From positions 62,001 to 126,000 of the forward strand of contig NZ_CP117412.1 in NCBI RefSeq assembly GCF_028607085.1: a stretch of 64,000 nucleotides of DNA, written 5' to 3'. A program made the position numbers and the translations under genes. Source of the stretch: Sphingomonas naphthae (lineage in GTDB: Bacteria > Pseudomonadota > Alphaproteobacteria > Sphingomonadales > Sphingomonadaceae). This document shows, piece after piece, positions 47,368 to 55,638 of the stretch. A model generated the notes under the pieces. The model did no database searches. It worked only from the letters and a program-made list of their open reading frames with translations, and was not told the origin of the DNA. How positions within the stretch are numbered: position 1 is the stretch's first letter; each line of letters starts with the position of its first letter.

Positions 47368-47586
47368 TCATAGAGAGCCTTGAGTATCGAGAGGAGGTCT
47401 GACTCGCGCAGCGAATGCCTCCAATACATCGGGATCAATCTCTTCGCCTGGTTGAAGCCGCTTCGCTCCAATTGCCGCATCGATCGCGGCCTGGAGATGA
47501 CAAGCTGCAGTCGTCGTGTGCTCACCATCCTGATCGTAGAGCGCAAGCGCCTTTCGCATGAGAACCAAAGCTCTTTTGTTTTCCAT
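47368..47586 (-). CDS. Small hypothetical protein
   Basis: It is 72 residues with ATG 47586 and GGATCC-preceding AGGGAGG ribosome-site purines. The sequence is helical (MRKALALYDQDGEHTTTAA, then HLQAAIDAAIGAK). It is convergent with the 59-residue gene, six bases apart. Unknown function; the codon pattern looks real. It lies just downstream of the recombinase on the same strand. Confidence 0.6.
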   Translation of the reverse strand: MENKRALVLMRKALALYDQDGEHTTTAACHLQAAIDAAIGAKRLQPGEEIDPDVLEAFAARVRPPLDTQGSL

Positions 47587-47598
47587 TGGATCCTCCCT

Positions 47599-48201
47599 TC
47601 ATTCTTGGGTTGAGTACGCGGCCCCTTCCAGTTCCGCGACGATTGCATCCTGAATCGGCGCGGGAAAGTGGCGGTAAAGCGTTGGAACAGACACTCCGAT
47701 CGCCGGCGCCACGTCTCGCATCGTCATCCCGCTCGCTAGGAGCTTGCGGGCGGCGTCGAGGCGCTTGGGCGTCATGACCGTCTTTCGGCCCCCTACCCGC
47801 CCCTCGCGCCGAGCTACGATCAGAGCGGCCGTCGTCCGCTCACGATTGAGATTCCGCTCCATCTCGGCCATCGCCGCCATGATGTGAAAGACGAGCTTGC
47901 CGGCTGTGCCGGCGGCATCAATCCCGTCCGTTAACGAGCGAAAGCCTATGCCACGATCGGCTAGCTCGGCCGCCAGGTCGACGAGCCCCTTCATCGTTCG
48001 GCCGAGGCGATCGAGCTTCCACACTACGATCACGTCGCCGGCGCGAGCGTGGGACAAGGCTTCCGCTAGGCCGGCGCGGTTGGCCTTGGCACCACTAGCC
48101 TTATCAGTGAAGGTCCGCTCGCAACCTGCCTCGCGCAGCGCATCGAGCTGGAGCGTCAAATCCTGTTCGGGCGTCGAAACCCGCGCATAGCCGATCAGCA
48201 T
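47599..48201 (-). CDS. Serine recombinase (resolvase/invertase)
   Basis: It is 200 residues. Catalytic Ser in GYARVSTPEQDL, VVWKLDRLGRTMKGL and the E-helix MAEMERNLNRERTTAAL. C-terminal helix-turn-helix MTMRDVAPAIGVSVPTLYRHF. The second of three such genes in the window; their sequences differ clearly, so they came from different elements. No transposase is next to it. Confidence 0.92.
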   Translation of the reverse strand: MLIGYARVSTPEQDLTLQLDALREAGCERTFTDKASGAKANRAGLAEALSHARAGDVIVVWKLDRLGRTMKGLVDLAAELADRGIGFRSLTDGIDAAGTAGKLVFHIMAAMAEMERNLNRERTTAALIVARREGRVGGRKTVMTPKRLDAARKLLASGMTMRDVAPAIGVSVPTLYRHFPAPIQDAIVAELEGAAYSTQE

Positions 48202-48483
48202 GAATCGTTCTCAAAACTCATCTTCCGCGCCTAACACGACCGGTCGCAATCGAGAATGTGTTTTGATACGTCCTCGCTGCCTGCTAAAGCTTCTCACATG
48301 GTTTCGGCTCAAAATCGATCGTGGCTGTTGAAAATCTCGCGTTCGAATTGATGTTGCGCGATTAGGGCACTGAGCGCTCTTTCAGGCCCCATTCGGCGGG
48401 CGTGTGTTAAAAACCTATCGAACGATCCCGATTTGATGCGCCGGCCCGCCGGGGGGATGGCCGGGCCGGCGCCTGCAGCTGGC
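48202..48483. other. Gap with an IS-end-like repeat and a hairpin
   Basis: 280 bases without a gene. 48316-48334 (CGATCGTGGCTGTTGAAAA) is repeated exactly at 55618-55636 beside IS ends, so an element once ended here. 48438-48472 forms a perfect 10-base hairpin (GCGCCGGCCC and complement), a likely terminator for the rubrerythrin gene on the minus strand. Confidence 0.5.
48438..48472 (-). terminator. Hairpin downstream of the rubrerythrin-like gene
   Basis: GCGCCGGCCC (48438-48447) pairs with GGGCCGGCGC (48463-48472) around a 15-base loop that can itself pair further. It lies 12 bases after the minus-strand stop. The following sequence is A/T-mixed rather than a pure T run, so efficiency is uncertain. 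Confidence 0.5.
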
Positions 48484-48963
48484 TTAGCGACGGGGGAGCT
48501 TTGCCAGGGCAGCCTTGTAAGCCGCGTAATGCGTGCCTTCGTCGACCGCGATCTGGCGGAACATCTGCGCCACCTTCTTGTCGCCGGCCGCTTCCGCCTC
48601 CTTGGCGAAATTCACGTACATCGTGACATTCTCGTAGTGCTCGCCCTTCATGGCATCTTCGAGGTTCACATTGTTGCTGCTGCCGAGCCGCAGCGCCTGC
48701 GCTTCGCGATCGAAGTGCTCGTTGGCCTCGACGTTGGCCGATGCGCGGAAGAGCTTGGCGAGTTCGGGCTTTCCCGCCGCCTGCGCCTGGTCGGCGTACC
48801 GCAGATACTTCAGGTTGGCATAAGCCTCCCCGTGCATCGCGGCTTCGAGGTTCGCCCGCGTGCTGGCGGCTAGCGGGCGGGTCGGCGCCGACGGCGCGGC
48901 GGTCACGCTGACGGCGAAAATGGTCGCGGCACCGGCGGCAGCGACGATCAGGGACTTCATCAT
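48484..48963 (-). CDS. Exported rubrerythrin-like ferritin-fold protein
   Basis: It is 159 residues. A signal peptide covers about 1-22 (MMKSLIVAAAGAATIFAVSVTAA). The mature part is a four-helix ferritin-like domain with iron-ligand-type residues in EAAMHGEAYANLKY, NVEANEHFDRE, KGEHYENVTMY and VDEGTHYAAY (E and ExxH-like pairs). No C-terminal rubredoxin domain is present. Usual rubrerythrins are cytoplasmic peroxide reductases, so a periplasmic form is unusual. It is divergent from the PepSY gene. Confidence 0.82.
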   Translation of the reverse strand: MMKSLIVAAAGAATIFAVSVTAAPSAPTRPLAASTRANLEAAMHGEAYANLKYLRYADQAQAAGKPELAKLFRASANVEANEHFDREAQALRLGSSNNVNLEDAMKGEHYENVTMYVNFAKEAEAAGDKKVAQMFRQIAVDEGTHYAAYKAALAKLPRR

Positions 48964-49156
48964 GGTCGATACTCCATTGCCGCCGGAAGTGCGGCTGCCC
49001 CGCTATCGACCCCGGTCCTGACGACGACCTGACAGGTCCGCGGCAACCGCATTCTCGAGCCGTCGGAAAAACTCGTTGTGCCGTCAGGTTTCGGTCAGGC
49101 GGTGCTGCGATCTCCCGGTCATCGAGGCTATCCCGCCTCTGACAGGAGCTCGTTCG

Positions 49157-49438
49157 ATGATCCGATTTGCCCCCTTGAAGGTCGCAGCCTTTCTCGCCGC
49201 CGTCGCAGCTGCGCCGATGGCGATGGCGTCGCCCGTCTGCACCAAGGCGCCTCAGGCCAAATGGATGACGCCGGCACAAATGAAAGGCCGCGTCGCCAAG
49301 ATGGGCTATCGCGACGTCAAGGTCTTTCAGGTGTCCGGCAGCTGCTACGAAATCTACGCCCACACCAAGGACGGCAAGCGCGCCGAGGTCTATTTCAACC
49401 CGGTGAACGGCGCGGTCGTTCAGAACAACGTCGACTGA
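49157..49438 (+). CDS. Exported PepSY-domain protein
   Basis: It is 93 residues from ATG 49157 with AGGAGC upstream. The signal peptide is about 1-24 (MIRFAPLKVAAFLAAVAAA, cleavage after MAMA). The mature chain has two Cys (PVCTKA and GSCYEIYA) that could form a disulfide and a PepSY-like fold with VYFNPVNGAVV at the end. It is first in a four-gene operon with cytochrome b561 and a two-component system. Confidence 0.8.
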   Translation: MIRFAPLKVAAFLAAVAAAPMAMASPVCTKAPQAKWMTPAQMKGRVAKMGYRDVKVFQVSGSCYEIYAHTKDGKRAEVYFNPVNGAVVQNNVD

Positions 49439-49440
49439 CG

Positions 49441-50043
49441 ATGAGCCACGTCGCTCCAGCGGCTCCTTCCCGAGACCCTGCTCGCAACCGCGGCAGGGTC
49501 AAGGTCTGGGACCCGATCGTCCGCATCTTTCACTGGACCGTGGTAGGAGGTGTGATCGCCAACCTGACGTTCCTTCGGCATGAGGAGCCGCCGCATATCT
49601 ATGTCGGCTACGTTGTCGTCACGGCGCTGGCGATCCGGCTGATCTGGGGTGTTATCGGCCGGCGTTACGCGCAATTCGCCAGCTTCGTGCCAGGCCCGTT
49701 CGTGTTGCTGCGCTATTTTCGCGCGATGGCTGCCCGGCGCGAGCCGCGCTACATCGGGCACAACCCGGCCGGAGGCGCAATGATCGTCGTCCTCCTTGTC
49801 CTGCTGGCGACGGTGGGGACCAGCGGATGGATGATGGGGCTCGACCAATTCTGGGGTGTGGGCTGGGTCGAGACGTTGCACGAAACCGCCGCCAATGTTC
49901 TGATCGGCGCGGTAGCCCTGCATGTCATCGGTGCGATCGTCGAGAGCGTGCGGCACCGGGAAAACCTGCCGCTGGCGATGGTCACTGGCTACAAACGTGC
50001 ACCAACGGGGACCGACATCGACCATGCGCCTGCTGCTGATTGA
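49441..50043 (+). CDS. Cytochrome b561-family membrane protein
   Basis: It is 200 residues with four membrane helices (about 30-50, 58-78, 103-125, 142-165). Candidate heme-ligand His residues: RIFHWTVVGG, EPPHIYVGY, ETLHETAANV and ALHVIGAI. This fits the prokaryotic Ni-hydrogenase cytochrome b/b561 fold. It starts two bases after the PepSY stop and overlaps the response regulator by 20 bases. It likely passes electrons across the membrane, perhaps to the PepSY protein or a metal; the partner is unknown. Confidence 0.88.
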   Translation: MSHVAPAAPSRDPARNRGRVKVWDPIVRIFHWTVVGGVIANLTFLRHEEPPHIYVGYVVVTALAIRLIWGVIGRRYAQFASFVPGPFVLLRYFRAMAARREPRYIGHNPAGGAMIVVLLVLLATVGTSGWMMGLDQFWGVGWVETLHETAANVLIGAVALHVIGAIVESVRHRENLPLAMVTGYKRAPTGTDIDHAPAAD

Positions 50044-50710
50044 AGACAACGCCCGGCTCGGCAGCCTGGTTCGGGACGGCCTGATCCCGCAGGGTTTCGC
50101 GGTCGATTGGGTCGAGACCGTCGAGGACGCCGAGCTGGCGATGAAGGTGGCGACATATGACCTGCTACTGGTCGACCTTGGCTTACCCGATGGAGACGGC
50201 TTGGACATCGTCCGCCGTTCCCGCCGGGACAAGAATGCGACGCCGATCCTTGTCCTGACCGCGCGAGGTGGCCTCGACGATCGCGTCACCGGACTCGACG
50301 CGGGCGCTGACGACTATCTGGTGAAGCCGTTCCAGATTCCCGAGCTCGCGGCGCGGTGTCGTGCCCTGCTGCGACGACCCGGGGCGTCGCTCGGCACCCA
50401 GCTCGCCGCGGGCAACGTCGTGCTCGATTGTGCCTCACGGTCGGCCGACGTGGGCGGCGTCGCGATCGACGCGACGCCGCGTGAAATCAACCTGCTCGAA
50501 GTTCTGCTCCGCCGCGCCGGACACGTCGTCGCCAAGCCGGCGCTTGAGAATACGCTATATGCGATGGACGCCGAGGTAACGCCCAATGCGTTGGAAGCGG
50601 CAGTATCGCGGCTGCGCAAGCGCCTGACCGCCGCCGGGGCGGACGTGCAGGTCCGCACCGTGCACGGCGTCGGCTATGCGCTGTTCGCGCCAAGCGTATC
50701 TGGTGAATAG
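50024..50710 (+). CDS. OmpR-family response regulator
   Basis: It is 228 residues from ATG 50024, inside the end of the cytochrome gene. The receiver has acidic LIEDNARL, phospho-acceptor LLVDLGLPDGDG, then VLTARGGLDDR and YLVKPFQIPEL. The winged helix of OmpR type ends VRTVHGVGYAL. It belongs to the QseB/PmrA-like group. One base separates it from the kinase, so it is regulated as one unit. Confidence 0.93.
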   Translation: MRLLLIEDNARLGSLVRDGLIPQGFAVDWVETVEDAELAMKVATYDLLLVDLGLPDGDGLDIVRRSRRDKNATPILVLTARGGLDDRVTGLDAGADDYLVKPFQIPELAARCRALLRRPGASLGTQLAAGNVVLDCASRSADVGGVAIDATPREINLLEVLLRRAGHVVAKPALENTLYAMDAEVTPNALEAAVSRLRKRLTAAGADVQVRTVHGVGYALFAPSVSGE

Positions 50711-50711
50711 G

Positions 50712-52031
50712 ATGGACGCGGTTCGGCCAAGGCGACGGCCCCCTACGCTGTTCCGACAGATTGCGGCGCGTCTGGCGGCGTTCACGCTGCTGTTCGCAGC
50801 ACTCGACGTCGGGATCGTCGTGTTCACCTACAGTCGCCAGCCCGAATCGCTCGCGCAGGAATTGCTGACGCTTGAAGCGACGAAGGCTCAGGCAGGCGGC
50901 GTGCTGTCGCCCGACCTGCTAACCGGACCGCCGGGGGCCGAATCCTGGTCCGCGCGCTATGTCGAACCGGGATCACCCGAACTCCGGCGGGTAGGGGAAA
51001 CCGGGATCGACGGCGCGTCAACCCTGGTCGACTGGACGCGGCGCGAACAGACTCCTCGCGGCTATCGGATATCGGGCGTTCGCGCGATCGATCGCGGCGA
51101 GGAGCGGCGATGGCTGGCGATGCAGTTCGAGGGCGACGGCATCCGCCCCTATGTGCCGGTGATCGTGAACGAGATCATTCAGCACGTGATGCTGCCGCTG
51201 ATCCCGTTGTCGCTGTTGCTGTTGCTGTTCAACGTCTTCGCCGTCCGCCGGGTGCTCCAACCGCTCCGCCATGCCGAGCGCGAAGTGGACGCGCTGGAAC
51301 CCGACAACACCCTGCTTCGCCTTTCGGAGCCGAGTGAGCCGCGAGAGGTCAACACGCTCGTCAGTGCCGTCAATCGGGCGCTCGGTCGGCTCGATGCAGC
51401 GATGGCGACTCTGCGGGAGTTCACTGCCAACGCCGCACATGAGCTGCGCACACCGTTGTCGATCATGCAGCTATCGCTCGATCGGCTCCCCGCAGGCAAG
51501 CAACGGGACGAACTGCAGGCCGATGCGCGGCACCTGACCCGTCTCGTCGAACAGATGCTCGATCTCGCCCAAGCCGACGCGCTGGCCCTCGATGGCCACG
51601 TTGCCATCGATATCGCCGACATCGGCCGGGACGTCGTGGCCGCGATGGCGCCAAAGGTGTTCGCGGCGCAGCGTGATCTACGTTTCGAGAGCTTCGGCGA
51701 CACCGCGGCGATCGGGCACCCGGAAGCGATCTTCCGCATCTATCGCAACCTGATCGACAATGCGCTGTCACACGCGCCCGGCGTCACGCCCATCGACGTA
51801 AGCGCGGGACCCGGTCCACAGCTGACGGTCCGTGACTACGGGCCGGGGATTGCAGAGGTCGATCTTCCGCACGTGTTTGACCGCTTCTGGCGCAAGGATC
51901 GCCGCAGCTCTACCGGAGCGGGCCTAGGCCTTGGCATCGTGCAACGGTTGACCGAAGCGCATGGTGGAACGGTCAGCGTCGAAAACGCGACAGGCGGGGG
52001 TGCTTCGTTTCGCGTCCGACTCGAGGTCTAG
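50712..52031 (+). CDS. QseC/PmrB-like sensor histidine kinase
   Basis: It is 439 residues from ATG 50712; GTG 50703 is possible. Two membrane helices (about 20-40 and 155-178) flank a periplasmic domain of about 115 residues. A HAMP-like linker, then HisKA FTANAAHELRTPLSIM with the phosphorylated His. HATPase motifs: RNLIDNALSHAPG, RDYGPGI and GAGLGLGIVQRL. It pairs with the regulator upstream and probably senses a periplasmic metal or redox signal, given the PepSY/b561 genes. Confidence 0.92.
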   Translation: MDAVRPRRRPPTLFRQIAARLAAFTLLFAALDVGIVVFTYSRQPESLAQELLTLEATKAQAGGVLSPDLLTGPPGAESWSARYVEPGSPELRRVGETGIDGASTLVDWTRREQTPRGYRISGVRAIDRGEERRWLAMQFEGDGIRPYVPVIVNEIIQHVMLPLIPLSLLLLLFNVFAVRRVLQPLRHAEREVDALEPDNTLLRLSEPSEPREVNTLVSAVNRALGRLDAAMATLREFTANAAHELRTPLSIMQLSLDRLPAGKQRDELQADARHLTRLVEQMLDLAQADALALDGHVAIDIADIGRDVVAAMAPKVFAAQRDLRFESFGDTAAIGHPEAIFRIYRNLIDNALSHAPGVTPIDVSAGPGPQLTVRDYGPGIAEVDLPHVFDRFWRKDRRSSTGAGLGLGIVQRLTEAHGGTVSVENATGGGASFRVRLEV

Positions 52032-52204
52032 CCTTGAAATTACGGGAGCCATCGCTTTCGTCAGCTGTTCGTCAGGCCCGTGCCGCAACGCACCTGGCGT
52101 AGCTACATCGCTCCATCATCCCTGCACTGCTGTCCGGAGCCAAATACAATCCAATTCCCGCCCACTCGGCGGCTCACCGAGTTCGACATACTTTAGGATA
52201 GCCA

Positions 52205-52915
52205 ATGACGACCGACGCCATCGATCACGCGCCAGGAGAACATCATCTCGTCCACCGTACAGGCTGGCTTCGCGCAGCGGTGCTCGGTGCCAACGACGGA
52301 ATCATTTCTGTTTCAAGCCTGATCGTCGGTGTCGCAGCCGCGCCAGGCTCGACTGCGAGCACAGTCCTTGTTGCGGGGGTAGCAGCATTGGTCGGGGGTG
52401 CACTGGCGATGGCGGCGGGCGAATATGTTTCGGTCAGTTCGCAGGCGGATACCGAGAACGCTGACCTTGCGCGGGAATCGGCCGAGTTGGAACGTTCGCC
52501 CGTGACCGAAACGCGGGAACTGGCCGCAATCTATGAAGGGCGTGGCGTCGAGCCGTCGCTAGCGATTCAGGTGGCCGAACAGATGATGGCACATGACGCT
52601 CTGGGAGCGCATCGCCGTGATGAGCTTGGCCTTGCTGACGACGGCGCATCGCAGCCGATGCAGGCCGCGGTATCCTCGGCCTTGGCATTTGCCGCCGGCG
52701 CGATCCTACCCGTGATCGCTGCATTAGCACCGCATAGCGCTGTGCTTTATGCGGTACCAGCAACGGCATTGGTGCTGCTTGGCGTGCTGGGTGCGCTTGG
52801 AGCGAAGGCGGGCGGCGCCCCGATCGGGCGCGCCATGATCCGGGTGGTTTTACTGGGTGTCCTTGCGATGGGGATGACGGCCCTTATTGGGGCTTTCACC
52901 GGGACGGTGGTTTAA
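52205..52915 (+). CDS. VIT/CCC1-family Fe/Mn transporter
   Basis: It is 236 residues. VIT family pattern: GWLRAAVLGANDGIISVSSL near 20-40, GGALAMAAGEYVSVSSQ near 64-80, an acidic metal-binding loop (about 85-140), and three C-terminal helices from about 155 on. It exports or stores Fe2+ or Mn2+. Its own transcript starts after a 173-base gap. Function links with rubrerythrin and the redox genes nearby only by proximity. Confidence 0.9.
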   Translation: MTTDAIDHAPGEHHLVHRTGWLRAAVLGANDGIISVSSLIVGVAAAPGSTASTVLVAGVAALVGGALAMAAGEYVSVSSQADTENADLARESAELERSPVTETRELAAIYEGRGVEPSLAIQVAEQMMAHDALGAHRRDELGLADDGASQPMQAAVSSALAFAAGAILPVIAALAPHSAVLYAVPATALVLLGVLGALGAKAGGAPIGRAMIRVVLLGVLAMGMTALIGAFTGTVV

Positions 52916-53263
52916 AAGCTTTTCGTTGCCCGCGGCGATGCGACACTAGTCCGCACCGCTACGTCCCGAAAACGAGTAAGCAAACGCATCGCCACCCACG
53001 CCTATGGTCAGCCCCCCCTTTCGCAAAGCTGATCGTATCCGGCACCACGCTAATTTGTTGCCGAAGTTTCCCGAAGCCTCCACCGTAACTGTCTTTGGCC
53101 GTGAAGCGACGGGGCACTCACAGCGCACACCAACCGCCAGAAAAACGACCGGTTTTCTGGCGGTCGATGGTTTTGCCCCGTCAGCGCATCCCGACAATCG
53201 GAAAACCCGTTGCGAAAACCACCGACACATTGCAGGGTGCCAAGCGTCTTTTCTGGCGGGGCA
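52916..53263. other. Recombinase upstream region with inverted repeat (possible res site)
   Basis: 348 bases with no gene. ACCGCCAGAAAA (53133-53144) and its exact complement (53153-53164) form a 12-base dyad with an 8-base spacer. Fragments CCGCCAGAAAA and TTCTGGCGG recur near 53250, just before the recombinase start. This is the layout of resolvase binding sub-sites. Confidence 0.45.
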
Positions 53264-53911
53264 ATGATGCTCATTGGTTATGTGAGGGTGTCCAAGGCTG
53301 ACGGATCGCAGACGCTGGCTCCGCAGCGGGACGCGCTGCTCGCCGCAGGCGTCGACCTCTCGCGCATCTACGAAGACCTTGCTTCAGGTCGACACGATGC
53401 CCGCCCCGGCCTGACTGCCTGCCTCAAGGCGTTGCAGCCAGGCAATACACTGGTCCTTTGGAAACTGGATCGCCTCGGGCGTGACCTCCGGCATCTGGTC
53501 ATTACCGCCGAGGCGCTGCGTGAGCGTGGCATCGGGTTGAAGGTGCTGACGGGGGCCGGCGCGCAGATCGACACCACTACCGCGAACGGCCGTCTAGCCT
53601 TCGGCATCTTTGCCGCCTTCGCTGAGTTCGAGCGCGAGTTGATCGCCGAGCGCACACAGGCTGGCCTTGCTGCAGCACGCGCGCGGGGGCGGATGGGTGG
53701 ACGACCCCGCAAGATGGACAAGGCCACCCTTGCGATGGCGATGGCCGCTATGTCCGATCGCAACGCGATCGCAGCCGATGTCGCGCGTCGTCTCGGGATG
53801 ACGACAACGACACTTTATATGTATGTGAATGGCGACGGCACGCCCAAGGCGCCGGGCCAAGCACTGCTCGACGGCGTGCCGTACCGCAAAGAGCGACTGC
53901 GCGCCGCGTGA
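53264..53911 (+). CDS. Serine recombinase (resolvase type)
   Basis: It is 215 residues from ATG 53264 (or 53267). Catalytic Ser in IGYVRVSKADGS, LVLWKLDRLGRDLRHLV, E-helix FAAFAEFERELIAERTQAG. The C-terminal helix-turn-helix domain reads DVARRLGMTTTTLYMYV. It is third of the recombinase genes here. The stop is 23 bases before the IS1182 transposase stop, so the two genes are convergent. Confidence 0.92.
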   Translation: MMLIGYVRVSKADGSQTLAPQRDALLAAGVDLSRIYEDLASGRHDARPGLTACLKALQPGNTLVLWKLDRLGRDLRHLVITAEALRERGIGLKVLTGAGAQIDTTTANGRLAFGIFAAFAEFERELIAERTQAGLAAARARGRMGGRPRKMDKATLAMAMAAMSDRNAIAADVARRLGMTTTTLYMYVNGDGTPKAPGQALLDGVPYRKERLRAA

Positions 53912-53934
53912 TGAACCGGACCGCGCTTCAGCGA

Positions 53935-55308
53935 TCAGGCATATCGCGCAGAGGGCGGCACAATCACGTCCTGTTCGATCGACCGGGCCGAAATGGCAGC
54001 TGGGGTCAACGCCGCGGGGACGCAGACACCCCGGCGCGGCTTGCCGGTCAGCCGTTGCGGTCGCGCCAGGATCATCAGGTTCATAACCGCCGCGCCGATC
54101 AGGAACTCCTCCTCCGCTCCGCGAATGCCGCGCAGGTGAAGCCGCCTCATGCCATGCTTGCCCTTGGCGTCGGCGAAGAACCGTTCGACCCCCCGCCGCA
54201 ACCGCATCGACCGCTTGAAGAGGCCGGTTTCCGTTTCGGCTCTGGCAAGATCGCGGACGTCCTCGTCGTCCAGACGGACCAGGGTACGACGCCGTGCAGT
54301 CGTGCATTTCTTCCGAAGCACGCACGCCTCGCAGTCGCGGGCGTCGGCAGCATAGCGATGTACGCCGGTGGGCGGATGGAAGGCGTGGTGTTGGAGCGTC
54401 TTGCCGGTCGGGCAGGTAAAGCTGTCGGTATCCCGATCATACCTGAAGGCCGTTCGCGGCAACTTGCCCTTGGTCTGGTGCGTCCGATCGATCACGGGGA
54501 TGTGCGGAATTGCACCGTGGTCCCGCACGAAGCCGAGGAAGCCGGCGCTGCCATAGGCCTTGTCGGCAGCGACCCGCTTGGGGTGATAATCGAAACGAAC
54601 GGCCGACCGCTCGAGCATGACGCGGCCTGCATCGACCTCCTCCGCGAAGCGAGCTGGTGTTGCCTCAACATCGAGCGCGACGCCGCTCGGGGTATCGACC
54701 AGCGCATTGAGGGCGTAGCCGAACCGGCCACGCACCGTTCGCGCCGACCAGGCCGCGGCAGGATCCGTCCGAGAGACGCCTTGGAAGCTTTTCGAGCGAG
54801 CCAACTCCCAGACGGTATCTCCTGTGTCTTGCACCCATTCCCTGACCGCGCGCGACGCGTTGGCGACATACGGCAGGTAGCCAGGAACGGTCTTGCGCTG
54901 CCAGCTCGCATCAGCCGCTATGAACGACGCATCGATCGCGGCGTCTTTTCCGCCGATCAGCCCTTCACTGATGCAGAGTCGGACCGTGCTCTCGAACAAG
55001 ATCCGGAACACGTCGGCATCGCGGAAGCGACCGTGCCGGTTCTTGCTGAACGTCGAGTGGTGCGGAACCTTGTCTCCCGGCGCGAGACGGCAGAACCAGC
55101 GATAGGCTAGATTGTAGCGAAGTTCCTCGCAAAGGCGCCGTTCGGACGTGATCGCGTAGATGCGACCGATCAGGGTCATGCGGATGAGGAGTTCGGGATC
55201 GATCGATGGTCGCCCCCGCGTGCTGTAATGATCGGCCAGTGCTTGCCTCAACTCGCTTGTGTCGAGACATCGGTCGATGCGACGCAGCAGGTGGTCTGCG
55301 GGCAACAT
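53935..55308 (-). CDS. IS1182-family transposase
   Basis: It is 457 residues. N-terminal DUF772-type domain (RGRPSIDPELLIRMTLIG), DDE core with AIDASFIAAD (Asp), AADKAYGSAGFLG (Asp) and the YREK-like region ERFFADAKGKHGMRRL (Glu). The coding length looks complete. The expected terminal repeat is present on the 5' side (55421-55437) but not after the stop at 53935, where the recombinase gene begins, so the 3' end of the element is lost. Confidence 0.92.
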   Translation of the reverse strand: MLPADHLLRRIDRCLDTSELRQALADHYSTRGRPSIDPELLIRMTLIGRIYAITSERRLCEELRYNLAYRWFCRLAPGDKVPHHSTFSKNRHGRFRDADVFRILFESTVRLCISEGLIGGKDAAIDASFIAADASWQRKTVPGYLPYVANASRAVREWVQDTGDTVWELARSKSFQGVSRTDPAAAWSARTVRGRFGYALNALVDTPSGVALDVEATPARFAEEVDAGRVMLERSAVRFDYHPKRVAADKAYGSAGFLGFVRDHGAIPHIPVIDRTHQTKGKLPRTAFRYDRDTDSFTCPTGKTLQHHAFHPPTGVHRYAADARDCEACVLRKKCTTARRRTLVRLDDEDVRDLARAETETGLFKRSMRLRRGVERFFADAKGKHGMRRLHLRGIRGAEEEFLIGAAVMNLMILARPQRLTGKPRRGVCVPAALTPAAISARSIEQDVIVPPSARYA

Positions 55309-55638
55309 GGCTTCTATGGTGCGGCGGGACGCCCCTCCCCGCCCACCGCGACAGGTTGGTCACATCATGGCGGTGCTCCTTTCGGCAGGAGTAAAACGAA
55401 GGAGCAACCCGGCATGTCCGGCATTTTTCAACAGGCCCGAACGGTTATGACACCTCGGGTTACCAGCTCCGCTTTCTCACTTCTGCTATTGCGACGGGTT
55501 TCGGGATGCGTTCGACATTCCCGTTTTTCGATCCTTGTGGGACGGGATCGCTATGCCTTGGGGTGTCATTCCGCCCCCAACCGTACCGGGCGCCAGCGGC
55601 GCATTTTTCAACAGCCCCGATCGTGGCTGTTGAAAAAT
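55309..55638. mobile_element. IS1182 left end and nested IS-end remnants
   Basis: GCATTTTTCAACAG occurs at 55421 and again at 55601. At 55603-55638 two copies of the end face each other as ATTTTTCAACAGCC / GGCTGTTGAAAAAT around an 8-base spacer CCGATCGT. No gene lies here. The pattern suggests at least two insertions of related elements at the same place, with only ends of one left. Confidence 0.65.
55603..55638. repeat. Abutting IS ends (14-bp perfect inverted repeat)
   Basis: 55603-55616 and 55625-55638 are exact complements with an 8-base spacer. The right half with flank (55618-55636) also occurs at 48316-48334. This marks the junction of IS DNA with the permease gene end. Confidence 0.8.

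Noticed and set aside
47599-48201. The three serine recombinases as copies of one element
   Set aside because: Their active-site neighbourhoods and C-terminal helix-turn-helix sequences differ clearly, so they come from different elements.
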